DNA of 46,093 bases from Cyanobacteria bacterium RUI128 (GTDB lineage: Bacteria > Cyanobacteriota > Vampirovibrionia > Gastranaerophilales > Gastranaerophilaceae): assembly GCA_024695725.1 (NCBI GenBank), contig JAILHQ010000088.1, forward strand, positions 1 to 46,093, read 5' to 3'. This document shows positions 7,041 through 16,133 of the stretch, one piece after another. A model generated the notes under the pieces. It searched no databases. It was not told the DNA's origin and worked only from the letters and a program-made list of their open reading frames with translations. Position 1 is the first letter of the stretch. Every line of letters begins with the position of its first letter. Position numbers and translations under genes: made by a program.

Positions 7041-8222
7041 ATGAACACTAATCAAAATTTTAAAAACATAAATGAGAGTTATCTTTTTTCAACAGTAGGA
7101 AAAAAAGTAAATGATTTTTCGGCAGCAAATCCTGAAAAAGAAATAATAAAACTGGGGATAGGCGATGTTACACTTCCGCTGTGTCCTGCAGTCATTGATG
7201 CTATGCATAACGCCGTTGACGAGATGGGCAAGAGAGAAACTTTTAAAGGTTACGGGCCTGAACAGGGCTATGATTTTCTGAGAAATTCAGTGAAGAGTTA
7301 TTATGCAAAAAACAAGGTTGAACTTGATACAGACGAAATCTTTATCTCTGACGGCGCAAAAAGTGATTTGGGAAATATTCTTGATTTGTTTGATACAAAC
7401 AACACGGTTCTTATACCTGATCCTGTGTATCCCGCATACGTAGATACAAATATTATGTCAGGTCACAAAATCATTTATATCAACGCGACAGAAGAAAACA
7501 ATTTCTTACCGCTGCCTGATCCCTCTGTAAAATGTGATATCATATACATCTGTTCGCCGAACAACCCGACAGGTGCTGTGTATAACAGAGAACAGCTTTC
7601 GGTATGGATCAAATACGCTCTTGATAATAATGCCGTTATTCTTTTCGATGCAGCTTATGAAAGTTTTATAGATGATAAAACTTTACCGAAGAGTATATAC
7701 GAAGTAGAAAACGCTAAAAAATGTGCAATAGAATTTTGCTCCTTCTCAAAAACAGCAGGTTTTACGGGAACAAGATGCGGTTACACGGTTGTTCCAAAAG
7801 AATTAATTTTTAAAGATTCATGCCTGAACAAGATGTGGCTCCGCCGTCAGACAACGAAATTTAACGGGGTGTCATACATTGTCCAGAAAGGTGCTGATGC
7901 AGTATTTTCTAACGAAGGACAAAAACAGATTCACGAAAATCTGAACTACTATAAACAAAACGCAAAGATAATAAGCAACACATTAGATAAGTTGAATATT
8001 AAATATACAGGCGGTAAAAATTCTCCGTATATTTGGTTAAAATGCCCTAACAATCTCAATTCGTGGGATTTCTTTGACATCTTGCTTACAAAAGTCGGTA
8101 TAGTCGGGACGCCCGGTGCAGGTTTTGGGAAAAACGGAGATAACTATTTCAGACTGACTTCTTTCAATACCAACGAAAAAACAAAAGAGGCAATGGAAAG
8201 ATTTTATCAGTTCTTTAAATAA
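7041..8222 (+). CDS. dapL: LL-diaminopimelate aminotransferase
   Basis: A fold type I PLP aminotransferase that converts tetrahydrodipicolinate directly to LL-diaminopimelate with glutamate as donor, for lysine and peptidoglycan. The 393 residues match the family. Seen are LGIGDVTLPLCPAVIDAM near the N-terminus, GYGPEQGYDFLR, SDGAKSDLGN, YICSPNNPTGAVY, and the PLP lysine K237 in SFSKTAGFTGTRCGYT. The DapL route is typical of cyanobacteria, plants, chlamydiae and some other bacteria. The convergent neighbour dapF performs the next step; their 3' ends overlap by 16 bp. Confidence 0.95.
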   Translation: MNTNQNFKNINESYLFSTVGKKVNDFSAANPEKEIIKLGIGDVTLPLCPAVIDAMHNAVDEMGKRETFKGYGPEQGYDFLRNSVKSYYAKNKVELDTDEIFISDGAKSDLGNILDLFDTNNTVLIPDPVYPAYVDTNIMSGHKIIYINATEENNFLPLPDPSVKCDIIYICSPNNPTGAVYNREQLSVWIKYALDNNAVILFDAAYESFIDDKTLPKSIYEVENAKKCAIEFCSFSKTAGFTGTRCGYTVVPKELIFKDSCLNKMWLRRQTTKFNGVSYIVQKGADAVFSNEGQKQIHENLNYYKQNAKIISNTLDKLNIKYTGGKNSPYIWLKCPNNLNSWDFFDILLTKVGIVGTPGAGFGKNGDNYFRLTSFNTNEKTKEAMERFYQFFK

Positions 8223-9058
8223 AATTCGCCGATAAAGGAATAATCTGCTCTGCCTGTCATATAAACATTGTGTTTAACATCAGCAGGGTTTCCATTCCAT
8301 TCTATTGTTAATTTTCCGCCCGGAAGATTTGCGGTAACTTTGTTGTTCAGATATCCGCTCAGAATACCAGCAACGGTTGTTGCACAAGCACCCGTTCCGC
8401 AGGCTAATGTAATTCCGCAGCCTCGTTCCCAAACGTTAATTACCACTTCATCCCTTGATAAAATCTCTACAAATTCTACATTTGTTTTTTCAGGGAAAAG
8501 AGGGTCACATTCTATTGCCGAACCGTATTTGAGTGCCAGATTTTTGCTGTCTTCTTCAACAAAAATAATACAGTGAGGGTTCCCCATACTTACCGCATTC
8601 AGACTGAAGTTTTCATCGCCGATACTGTACGGTATTTTCATATTAAAATCATTTTTGCACGGGATTTTTTCAGGCTCTAACACAGGCATACCCATATTTA
8701 CCCTAACTTCATTTTCTGAAATTATTTTCGGCACAATTATTCCGGCACGGGTTTCAACACTAAATTCTTCTTTTTTAATTATCTTTTTGTCGTAAATATA
8801 TCTTGCAAAACAACGCATTCCGTTTCCGCACATTTGTGCAACGGAGCCGTCAGAGTTATAAAATATCCAGGAAATATCCGCATTTTTTGTATCACGGTTG
8901 ACAATTATAAGACCGTCCGCCCCTATACCGAAATTTCTGTCACACAGTTTTTCAGCCAATTTATCAGGCTGTAATTCTGTTTTTAAATATTCATCATAAT
9001 CAAGAATAACAAAGTCATTCCCCAAACCGTTCATTTTTGTAAATTTAATTGCTGTCAT
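8207..9058 (-). CDS. dapF: Diaminopimelate epimerase
   Basis: This enzyme epimerises LL- to meso-diaminopimelate without a cofactor, using two cysteines. Both are present: C77 in QMCGNGMRCFARY and C220 in GCGITLACGTGACATT. MNGLGNDFVILDYD at the N-terminus and the 283-residue length fit the family. GGGAAA precedes the ATG. The product feeds lysine and peptidoglycan synthesis together with DapL, encoded convergently. Confidence 0.96.
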   Translation of the reverse strand: MTAIKFTKMNGLGNDFVILDYDEYLKTELQPDKLAEKLCDRNFGIGADGLIIVNRDTKNADISWIFYNSDGSVAQMCGNGMRCFARYIYDKKIIKKEEFSVETRAGIIVPKIISENEVRVNMGMPVLEPEKIPCKNDFNMKIPYSIGDENFSLNAVSMGNPHCIIFVEEDSKNLALKYGSAIECDPLFPEKTNVEFVEILSRDEVVINVWERGCGITLACGTGACATTVAGILSGYLNNKVTANLPGGKLTIEWNGNPADVKHNVYMTGRADYSFIGEFYLKN

Positions 9059-9132
9059 ATTGTATTTCCCAAAATTTTATAATCTCATACAATATTACAG
9101 TAAAAACGACAGATAATGCAAGAAATCAACAA

Positions 9133-9408
9133 TTAGTATCTGCCTCTCGGGTAACGGTTATAATACGGGCTGTTGAATGTTCCTACCTGATTAGGTACAC
9201 GATATCCGTAATATCTTGCCTGCTGCGGCGAAAAGATATAATTCTGGGTTTGCTGTCTTCTGTATCGGTTTGCAAAACTGTTTTGGGGATAATATCTTGC
9301 CCTGTTACGTGCATATTGAGTATATGCGGTATCGTTGTTTATATTCAGTGCAAAACAACTTCCCGCCGATACAAAAATTATCATAAAAATAATAAATACA
9401 CGTTTCAT
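9133..9408 (-). CDS. Small secreted Tyr/Arg/Asn-rich protein
   Basis: A 91-residue protein. A clear signal peptide (MKRVFIIFMIIFVSAGSCFA, cleavage probably after residue 20) precedes a mature part rich in Tyr, Arg, Asn, Gln and Pro, ending in NSPYYNRYPRGRY. It has no recognised domain and looks intrinsically disordered and basic, as for a cell-envelope or surface-binding peptide. GAGGT lies 8 bases before the ATG. The ORF on the opposite strand over this region is a shadow: it lacks a ribosome site, whereas this one has both a ribosome site and a signal sequence. Confidence 0.65.
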   Translation of the reverse strand: MKRVFIIFMIIFVSAGSCFALNINNDTAYTQYARNRARYYPQNSFANRYRRQQTQNYIFSPQQARYYGYRVPNQVGTFNSPYYNRYPRGRY

Positions 9409-9550
9409 AAAACTTACCTCTACTATAATAATACTGATTTTTCAAAAAATATCAAACCGTCAAATAACGTAACTTACCAATTACTTGCCTTAAAAAGTTG
9501 TTCATGTTTTAATAGACCTACTGAGGCACACCTCTAGTAAAACGAAAGGA

Positions 9551-9598
9551 CGGGGCAGGATAAATATATCCACGCCGGTGTCGGGAAAAATACCCGAC
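9551..9598 (+). promoter_or_regulatory. Structured leader of ispH
   Basis: Two hairpins precede the ispH start. One is GGC-a-GGATA / TATCC-ac-GCC (9554-9576). The other is a perfect GTCGGG / CCCGAC (9580-9598) ending 13 bases before the TTG codon. There is no Shine-Dalgarno sequence next to the start, so the structure may influence translation. No known riboswitch class is recognised. Confidence 0.35.
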
Positions 9599-9611
9599 TG
9601 ATTACAAAAAT

Positions 9612-10487
9612 TTGAACACAAAGCGAAATATAAAATTAGCGAAATTTGCAGGCTTTTGTTATGGTGTAAAACGCGCTGTTGACACTGTTAAGAAATTAAA
9701 AGCCGATAATCCTGATAAAAACATTTATGTATTGGGCGAACTGATACATAATACACAAGTTATTCAGGAATTAGATGAAATGGGAATAAAAACCATAGAT
9801 GAATTACCCGAAAAAGGTGACGGTATTTGTGTTATAAGAAGCCACGGTGCTTCTCCTGAGGTCTTTGAAAATATTAAAAAAGCGGGATTTGAGATAGTTG
9901 ATTTAACATGCCTGGACGTTAAGAAGGTACAACAACAGGCGATAGAGCTGGCAAAAGAAGATTATTTTCTTGTTATTGTCGGAAAATCGGAGCACCCTGA
10001 GGTTGTTGCGATAAAGGCAAATGCTGAGTTGTACAGTGATAATGTTGTTGTAGCAGGTACCCCTGAAAAATTAAAACCTTACGAGGAAAAAATTAAAAAA
10101 CACAAAAAAGTCGGAGTAGTTGTCCAGACTACCCAGAGGGTTGAAAACCTCATGGAAATAGTGCAGTATTTAACCCCGATTTCAAAGGAATTAAGGATAA
10201 AGAACACTATTTGTCAAAGCACGTCAATGCGCCAGACAGAAGCAAGAGAGCTTGCTAAAGAAAACGACCTTATGATTGTTGTCGGTTCTAAAAAGAGTGC
10301 AAATACAACCCACCTGGCAGAAATTTTAAAAGACTACTCACAAACAATTCACATTGAGAATGATACAGAATTAATGAACTATAAAGACATTATAGAAAAA
10401 GCAAACGATATAGCGATTACTGCAGGGGCATCTACGCCGCAGTCAGTAATAGAAAAAGTTTTAGGAAAAATACAAGGAGGATTATAA
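9612..10487 (+). CDS. ispH: 4-hydroxy-3-methylbut-2-enyl diphosphate reductase
   Basis: The last enzyme of the MEP isoprenoid pathway reduces HMBPP to IPP and DMAPP with a 4Fe-4S cluster. The three cluster cysteines are C16 (GFCYGVKRAVD), C100 (DLTCLDVKKVQ) and C201 (NTICQSTSMRQ); the catalytic VIRSHGASPEV and the VGSKKSANTTHL segment are present. The only reasonable start is TTG at 9612, without a visible ribosome site. The gene lies 2 bp before the S1-domain gene, so they are cotranscribed; ispH and S1 are also adjacent or fused in other bacteria. The prenyl synthase at 26653 uses its products. Confidence 0.94.
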   Translation: MNTKRNIKLAKFAGFCYGVKRAVDTVKKLKADNPDKNIYVLGELIHNTQVIQELDEMGIKTIDELPEKGDGICVIRSHGASPEVFENIKKAGFEIVDLTCLDVKKVQQQAIELAKEDYFLVIVGKSEHPEVVAIKANAELYSDNVVVAGTPEKLKPYEEKIKKHKKVGVVVQTTQRVENLMEIVQYLTPISKELRIKNTICQSTSMRQTEARELAKENDLMIVVGSKKSANTTHLAEILKDYSQTIHIENDTELMNYKDIIEKANDIAITAGASTPQSVIEKVLGKIQGGL

Positions 10488-10489
10488 AT

Positions 10490-11545
10490 ATGGTAACAAT
10501 GGAAAAAACATTAGATGAATTTGAAAGATTACTCGAAGATTCATTATCAAAACAACACGCAGTTGCAGATATCGTAGAAGGTACTGTGATAAAAAAAGAA
10601 GCTGAAGGTTATCTCGTCAGCGTTAAGGGTGCAAAAATGGAAGCATTTTTACCTTCAAAAGAAATCACAGCTGACGAAACACTTGAAATCGGCGATATAA
10701 GAGAATTTTATGTATTAAAGGAAGAAGACAATGAAAGCTCAATGCAGTTATCATTAAGCAGAATTGCATTTGCTCAGGCTTGGGCACAGCTTAACGATGC
10801 TAAACTTCAGGGCGATACAATTCTTGCTAAGGTTGAAAAGACTGTTAAGGGCGGTGTTTTGGTTGACATCGCAGGTCTTAAAGGTTTCATTCCTTCATCT
10901 CAACTCAGAACCGGCACACCATTTGACGGTTTGGTAGATACAAAGGTTGAAGTAAAAGTTCTTGAAGCTGATCCTAAGAAGAACAAACTTATCTTATCTC
11001 AAAGACAGGCTGTTGCTGAACAAAGAGATCAGGTTGTTGATAACGTTCTTTCTTCATTGGAAGAAGATTCAGTCGTAACAGGTACAGTTGTAAGAATCAC
11101 AGATTTCGGTGCATTCGTTGACATCAACGGTATCGACGGTTTACTTCCTATTTCTGAAATTTCTTGGCAAAGAATTAAACACCCTTCAGATGTACTTACT
11201 TTGGGTGAAACTATCGAAGTTAAAATCATCAAGATTGATATGGAACTGAAGAGAATTTCATTATCATTAAAGAGAATGGGTGAAAATCCATGGCAGCAAA
11301 TTGAAGGACAATTTGAAGAAGGTCAGGTTGTTACAGGTACAGTTAACAAGATTACAACCTTTGGTGCTTTCATTAACATATTCCCTGGTGTTGAAGCATT
11401 ATTACCTGTTGCTGAAATGAGCGAAGAAAATGTTAATCCGTTCAATTTGTTCAAGGTTGGCGACGAAGTAAAAGTTCTTATTAAGAGATTCACTCCGCAA
11501 GAACACAGAATTGCACTGAGCATCAAGGATATTCCAAACGAATAA
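10490..11545 (+). CDS. rpsA: Ribosomal protein S1-like protein with four S1 domains
   Basis: Four OB-fold S1 RNA-binding domains run at about residues 26-95, 107-172, 190-262 and 277-347, the last two with the typical GTVVRITDFGAFVDI and GTVNKITTFGAFINI openings. S1 helps the 30S subunit bind mRNA. At 351 residues it is shorter than the six-domain enterobacterial S1 and similar to the short S1 of cyanobacteria and Firmicutes. AGGAGG lies 9 bases before the ATG at 10490; a second ATG at 10499 is possible. It is followed at once by a strong terminator, ending the ispH-S1 operon. Confidence 0.9.
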   Translation: MVTMEKTLDEFERLLEDSLSKQHAVADIVEGTVIKKEAEGYLVSVKGAKMEAFLPSKEITADETLEIGDIREFYVLKEEDNESSMQLSLSRIAFAQAWAQLNDAKLQGDTILAKVEKTVKGGVLVDIAGLKGFIPSSQLRTGTPFDGLVDTKVEVKVLEADPKKNKLILSQRQAVAEQRDQVVDNVLSSLEEDSVVTGTVVRITDFGAFVDINGIDGLLPISEISWQRIKHPSDVLTLGETIEVKIIKIDMELKRISLSLKRMGENPWQQIEGQFEEGQVVTGTVNKITTFGAFINIFPGVEALLPVAEMSEENVNPFNLFKVGDEVKVLIKRFTPQEHRIALSIKDIPNE

Positions 11546-11568
11546 GATTATTCTTATTATATAAAACT

Positions 11569-11604
11569 AATCAGGTCAGGCTAATAAATCTGACCTGATT
11601 TTTT
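11569..11604 (+). terminator. Intrinsic terminator of the ispH-S1 operon
   Basis: A perfect 11-bp stem AATCAGGTCAG / CTGACCTGATT with a 10-nt loop is followed by T residues to 11604. Confidence 0.92.
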
Positions 11605-11688
11605 ATTACCCGATACGGCAGATACGACAAAATAAATTTACCTAAATACGGCGATTATTAACAGAGATTTTAGCTTAATAATAAGACT

Positions 11689-11841
11689 ATGAAACTTGTA
11701 AAACTGTTAAAATTCCTGAATAAAAAAGTAGAAAAGTATGACAAATTAGCGCATACAAACCCGTTCACAATTCCGCGTCACAACTATACCATTGTGTGGG
11801 TAGAAAATATTGAAAAAGACTTTCCTCTCAAAGATATGTAG
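11689..11841 (+). CDS. 50-residue protein, leaderless candidate
   Basis: This short ORF encodes 50 residues beginning MKLVKLLKFLNKKVEKYDKL. It is basic at the N-terminus and amphipathic, and ends VWVENIEKDFPLKDM. No family is recognised. Support for a real gene is indirect: it is flanked by terminators (one ends the previous operon, another starts 18 bp after its stop), and an AATAAT -10 box at 11677-11682 would start transcription exactly at its ATG. No Shine-Dalgarno sequence is present. Confidence 0.5.
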   Translation: MKLVKLLKFLNKKVEKYDKLAHTNPFTIPRHNYTIVWVENIEKDFPLKDM

Positions 11842-11858
11842 CATCTCTCTGCTGTTTT

Positions 11859-11883
11859 GAGCCTGTATATCAGGCTCTTTTTA
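11859..11883 (+). terminator. Intrinsic terminator after the 50-aa ORF
   Basis: Perfect 7-bp stem GAGCCTG / CAGGCTC with loop TATAT, followed by TTTTTATTTTA. Confidence 0.88.
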
Positions 11884-11963
11884 TTTTATCCGGTTGTCTT
11901 ATCCGCCCGGATAATACCATTTCTTCTCAAAAAGTTATATTATTTACCCCCGGGAGAATAAAT

Positions 11964-12962
11964 ATGATTAAATTGCTGATGTTCGATTTAAAAAAATCTG
12001 AAGAGGAATATTTGCGGGAAATTGATACCTCTGATTTTGAGATAACCTGCTTTAAAAACAGCCTCGATAAAGAAACAAAATTAACCGTCAAACAATGTGA
12101 TGAAACCGGTATTATCAGCGTTTTTGTCAACTCAAAACTAACCTCGGAAGTGCTTAACAAATTCAAAAATTTAAGGATAATTGTTACGCGCTCAGTTTGT
12201 TTTGAACATATCGACATAAACGAATGCAGAAGACGCAATATTGCGGTTATCAATGTGAATGAATACGCAAGAGAAGCAATTTCCCAATATGTTATCGGGC
12301 TGATTTTTGCAATGAGCCGAAATATTGTTCTTGCCAATAACGATGTTAAAAACAGAATAAATTCTTTTGAAAAATATGAAAGCGAAAACATTAACAAATT
12401 ATCGTTAGGGGTAATTGGAACAGGCTCGGTAGGAAGTGCCGTCTGCGAACTTGCGCACAAACTCGGGATGAAAATTTATGCAAATGATTTTATAAAAAAT
12501 AAAAATATTTCAGACTATACAGAGTATCTGTCCATTAATGATGTTTTGAGAAAATCTGATATTATTACCCTGCACCTTCCTTATGACAAGGAACTTTATA
12601 AAATGATTTCAAAAAAAGAATTTGAAATAATGAAGGAAGGGAGTTTTCTTATTAACACTTGTGATTACAGATTAGTTGATATCCCTGCACTTTATAAAGC
12701 CGTAAAGAATAATAAGTTAAAGGGTGCAGCACTTGATATTATTATCGATAATGACGATATTTTTAGTAATAAAAAATCAAAAAAATCTTACGAAGATCTC
12801 GAAAATTATCTTATCTTAAACAGGCTGATTCAGTCCGACAGGGTTATTATCACCCCCCAGATAGCATACGACACAAGAGAGTGCCTGACAGGAATACTTG
12901 ATTCAAATTTCAGAGATATTAAGGATTATTATGTCGGACGAAAAACAAACAGAGTTGTGTAA
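11964..12962 (+). CDS. D-isomer 2-hydroxyacid dehydrogenase-like protein with altered active site
   Basis: The 332 residues match the NAD-dependent D-2-hydroxyacid dehydrogenase family, with an intact nucleotide-binding motif GVIGTGSVGSAV and the typical VTRSVCFEHIDINECRRRNIAV and ISQYVIGLIFAMSRNI segments. The catalytic residues are not conserved. The Arg of the usual NTARG segment aligns with NTCDYRLVD. The Glu region after AALD reads IIIDNDD. The catalytic His of TPHIA is Gln299 in TPQIAYDT. It may bind NAD(H) without classical dehydrogenase activity, or use a different chemistry. GGGAGAA precedes the ATG. It is preceded by a terminator and followed by an unrelated small gene. Confidence 0.75.
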   Translation: MIKLLMFDLKKSEEEYLREIDTSDFEITCFKNSLDKETKLTVKQCDETGIISVFVNSKLTSEVLNKFKNLRIIVTRSVCFEHIDINECRRRNIAVINVNEYAREAISQYVIGLIFAMSRNIVLANNDVKNRINSFEKYESENINKLSLGVIGTGSVGSAVCELAHKLGMKIYANDFIKNKNISDYTEYLSINDVLRKSDIITLHLPYDKELYKMISKKEFEIMKEGSFLINTCDYRLVDIPALYKAVKNNKLKGAALDIIIDNDDIFSNKKSKKSYEDLENYLILNRLIQSDRVIITPQIAYDTRECLTGILDSNFRDIKDYYVGRKTNRVV

Positions 12963-13033
12963 ATATTATTTAACAGAGTAACAAAAAAAAATCATTTCCT
13001 GCGTTATACCAAAAGAAAACAGGAGAAATTAAG

Positions 13034-13522
13034 ATGACAGTATCATTTACAGGTGTGAATAATGTAAAAGTATTGAGAGTTAAGAGACAAGGGTTCGGAC
13101 TTTTTCAGGGAGCAGACCGAGAAATAAAACAGGGTAATTTAAATATAACAGAAGTTAAGTTAAGATTTACATTAACTAATGATGCCGAAGGCAAAGACAT
13201 GGATGAATTACAAGCTGCTCTGAAAAAAGCAGGGAGAAGTTATTCCTATGACCCTCAGAAGCCCGATACTGTTGAGTTACATTTAAAAAATATTCACGGA
13301 GATGACGGAGTTGTCCCTACAACAAATTCTCTTTTAAGTCTGAACTGTCAGGACATAAATATAACAAAACGTGAGGACTTAGGATTATACACTTATTTGG
13401 CAAAATTAACCCAAAGAATAGGACAAAAACCGGATCTTTCACCAGGGAAAAAAGAATATACTAATATGATTCATGATGCAATTCACAATAATGCGGTTTA
13501 TTATATTGACAATGTTATGTAA
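13034..13522 (+). CDS. Unknown protein, 162 residues
   Basis: No known domain is recognised. It begins MTVSFTGVNNVKVLRVKRQ, contains beta-rich stretches (NITEVKLRFTLTND, DTVELHLKNIHG) and a helical C-terminus (TNMIHDAIHNNAVYYIDNVM). It has no signal peptide or membrane segment. AGGAGA lies upstream of the ATG at a good distance. Its stop codon abuts the stop of the convergent ATPase gene with no terminator between them. Confidence 0.65.
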   Translation: MTVSFTGVNNVKVLRVKRQGFGLFQGADREIKQGNLNITEVKLRFTLTNDAEGKDMDELQAALKKAGRSYSYDPQKPDTVELHLKNIHGDDGVVPTTNSLLSLNCQDINITKREDLGLYTYLAKLTQRIGQKPDLSPGKKEYTNMIHDAIHNNAVYYIDNVM

Positions 13523-16129
13523 TTAAAGCTCAATCATATTATGCTTTATATTTTCTTTTTTAAGAATATTTTTAACCATATTTGAATGACAAGTAAAATA
13601 TAAAACCTGATTTGACACAGAAAAATCTTCCAGACATTTCAGTATTGATATTGTTCGCTTTTCATCGAAATTAACAAACGCGTCATCAATAATCAAAGGC
13701 AGATCAGGGATGTCATTATCATTCCCGTTAATATCTTTTGAATAGTTGCTTGCGAAGCCTAATCTAAGCGCAAGATAAAGCTGTTCTTTTGTCCCTCTGC
13801 TGAGTTTATCCCAGTCTTTTTCAGGTGCTTTATCCCCTGAAATTGTATGATTATCAATATCTATTTCGGAATATTTGTTGTCGGTTATCCGTGATAAATA
13901 TTTTTTAGCACTTATAAGATTTGGCTGACTTTCATTAAATTTTTCTTTTGCTGCTTTAATTATGTTAAAGATAATTTCTTTTTGCATAAGTTTTTTCAGA
14001 CCTTCGTTGAGGGAATTAAGTTCAATATTTTTCTTATTCTTAAGCGCAACAAGTTCTGTTACTTTTTCCAAATCTTCTTTCTGCTGAATATATTTACCCT
14101 TAATTTCCTGCTTTTCCTTGAGTGAATTTTCAAGAGAAATCAGAAGATTATTATCAGCACCCAATAATTCATTTTTTACATCTTCTGGCACACTGAGCAG
14201 ACTTTCATCTAAATCCTTCAGGTTAGAATTTAAGTCATTAAGAATGCTCTCTTCCGATATACTTGCATCAAGAACTTTTCTTATCTCAGCCAAAACAGAG
14301 TCAAACTTTTCGTAATCATATTTGTTTAAACCCTGAATATTATTTAGCCCGTTCTTTTCAGTAAAATTATTAATATTTTTGACAAAATTTTCAAGATTTT
14401 TATCGTAATTTTCGGCCTCCTCCTGCTGAGCTAAAATCTCGTTATTTAATGCTTTCAACTCTTTTATGAGGTCATAAACATCCTGATAATTTTCAATATT
14501 TTTTATATTATTTTCAGAAAGAAATTTATCTGTTTTTTTGTTCAGTTCGGCAAATTCTTTGTTTAAATCATCAAATATCCTTTTTCTTTCCTCTGAATTA
14601 TCTTTTTCTCTTTGAAGGCTTATTCTTGCATTCAATAAATCTTTTTCGATAATTTTATATTCGGAAATTTTATCATTCATATTTTGAACAAATGAACCTA
14701 TTTTAACAAGAAAATTATCACCTTTAGCCAGTGTAAAATTACATTTTTTGCATAACTTTACTATCTCTTTTGCCTGACTGTCCAACTCTTTATTATAACG
14801 ATTGTTTCCAGCGTTATTTTTGCGGGAAATTCTTTCCATAAAAGAAGTAGAAATTCCAACAACTGAAATCAAAATTAAAGTAATCAACGGATACCGCATC
14901 GGAGTATTCCAGTTTAAAATAAGAGTTCCGCCGGTTGCAAAAAAAGCACTTAAAAACAAAAGCAGAAACATTTCATTGTACCTTTTTGCAGATTTAGTAT
15001 TAACCGTTTCACTATGTCTTGCTTTGTTTAATAAATCGGAATAATTATTTCTGTAGCTTTCTAACATATCTTTGTTAGTTTTATATTCATCAATATTAGA
15101 AATATTTAAACTTTCAAGCTGATGCAATATTGAAGTTGCCTCAAATTCAAGTTCACCTATCCGTCCTGAATTTGCTTCAATTGTCTTTTCCGCATCAGAA
15201 ATTTTTTGTTTTAAATTTCTGTATTCTTCCGCTAAATTTTTGCCTGATTTATAGATTTCCGAAGACAAATTGAATTTTTCAACATCCTCTCTGCTAAACA
15301 CTTCCAGACAATTTAATTCCTTTAATTTTTCGCTAAATTTTTCTTTATTTTCTTCTAATTTTTTGATTATTTCATCATATCTTTGTTTTGAAGAATTGAG
15401 TGCACCATACTCTTCTCTTATCGACTCGAAATCAGATTTATTTTTTAATAATTCAGAATTTATTTTAATATTTTTTATCTTCCCGGATATCTCATTTTTT
15501 TTGATAATAATTTCTGCGCAATTACCCTTATTTGATATTTTCTTTATTTCATTATTCAGTATATCAATTTTGGTGCAGACTTCATCATATTCACTTTCTT
15601 TATCCTGAAGTTCTTTTATCAGATTAGATAATTTTTTCAGGTCTTCAAACTGCTTTTTAAAAGCTGTTGATTCGGCATTCTTAGAGGTAAGCGGGAACCT
15701 TTGTTTTTTTCCGTAAATATAATTTTCGTATTCTGCCTGTTTTGTATTTACCGCATTTCCCGAAGAATCACTTATAACATTTATCAATTCTTCTGCATCC
15801 GCCTTCTTCGCAAACATTAAATCGTCTAAATCAATAATAAAGCCCGTATTATAATTGAAGGCATTTATCTTATTTAAAAACATTTCATTATCTTTAATTT
15901 TATTTTTCTCAGCCCTCAGACTAAACTCTTTATTATCAACAGAACATTGTACATACCCTTTTGCATCATTTTTTCTTATAAAAATATTTTTAATAAAATT
16001 CATAAGTGTTGATTTACCGATTTCATTAGGCCCGCAGACAATATTCAGCCCGCCGTCAAACTTGTTAAGCTGATTATTTGTATCGTTATAATTGTCTATC
16101 TGAACTTCCGTAATTTCAAACTTACTCAT
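13523..16129 (-). CDS. SbcC/YhaN-like SMC-type ATPase with central membrane hairpin
   Basis: An 868-residue ABC/SMC ATPase. The Walker A is GPNEIGKST (33-41), long coiled coils follow (about 160-390 and 450-740), and the C-terminus has the signature LSRGTKEQLYLALRLG and Walker B LPLIIDDAFVNFD. Between the coils are two membrane-like helices (about residues 385-430), a feature of Bacillus YhaN-type proteins rather than enterobacterial SbcC. It is 4 bp downstream of the SbcD/YhaO-like nuclease, so the two probably form a DNA-end-processing complex like Mre11-Rad50. The membrane hairpin would tether it. The start is ATG with weak GGAAT upstream. Confidence 0.85.
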   Translation of the reverse strand: MSKFEITEVQIDNYNDTNNQLNKFDGGLNIVCGPNEIGKSTLMNFIKNIFIRKNDAKGYVQCSVDNKEFSLRAEKNKIKDNEMFLNKINAFNYNTGFIIDLDDLMFAKKADAEELINVISDSSGNAVNTKQAEYENYIYGKKQRFPLTSKNAESTAFKKQFEDLKKLSNLIKELQDKESEYDEVCTKIDILNNEIKKISNKGNCAEIIIKKNEISGKIKNIKINSELLKNKSDFESIREEYGALNSSKQRYDEIIKKLEENKEKFSEKLKELNCLEVFSREDVEKFNLSSEIYKSGKNLAEEYRNLKQKISDAEKTIEANSGRIGELEFEATSILHQLESLNISNIDEYKTNKDMLESYRNNYSDLLNKARHSETVNTKSAKRYNEMFLLLFLSAFFATGGTLILNWNTPMRYPLITLILISVVGISTSFMERISRKNNAGNNRYNKELDSQAKEIVKLCKKCNFTLAKGDNFLVKIGSFVQNMNDKISEYKIIEKDLLNARISLQREKDNSEERKRIFDDLNKEFAELNKKTDKFLSENNIKNIENYQDVYDLIKELKALNNEILAQQEEAENYDKNLENFVKNINNFTEKNGLNNIQGLNKYDYEKFDSVLAEIRKVLDASISEESILNDLNSNLKDLDESLLSVPEDVKNELLGADNNLLISLENSLKEKQEIKGKYIQQKEDLEKVTELVALKNKKNIELNSLNEGLKKLMQKEIIFNIIKAAKEKFNESQPNLISAKKYLSRITDNKYSEIDIDNHTISGDKAPEKDWDKLSRGTKEQLYLALRLGFASNYSKDINGNDNDIPDLPLIIDDAFVNFDEKRTISILKCLEDFSVSNQVLYFTCHSNMVKNILKKENIKHNMIEL

Positions 16130-16133
16130 AATC

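Noticed and set aside
6802..7055. Antisense ORFs over tRNA-Arg (WWESNPRQTRFRKPP type)
   Set aside because: These are the well-known spurious translations of a tRNA complement; the tRNA folds perfectly on the plus strand.
9049..9537. Plus-strand 162-aa ORF over the small secreted protein gene
   Set aside because: No ribosome site; the opposite strand has a signal peptide, a ribosome site and plausible composition.
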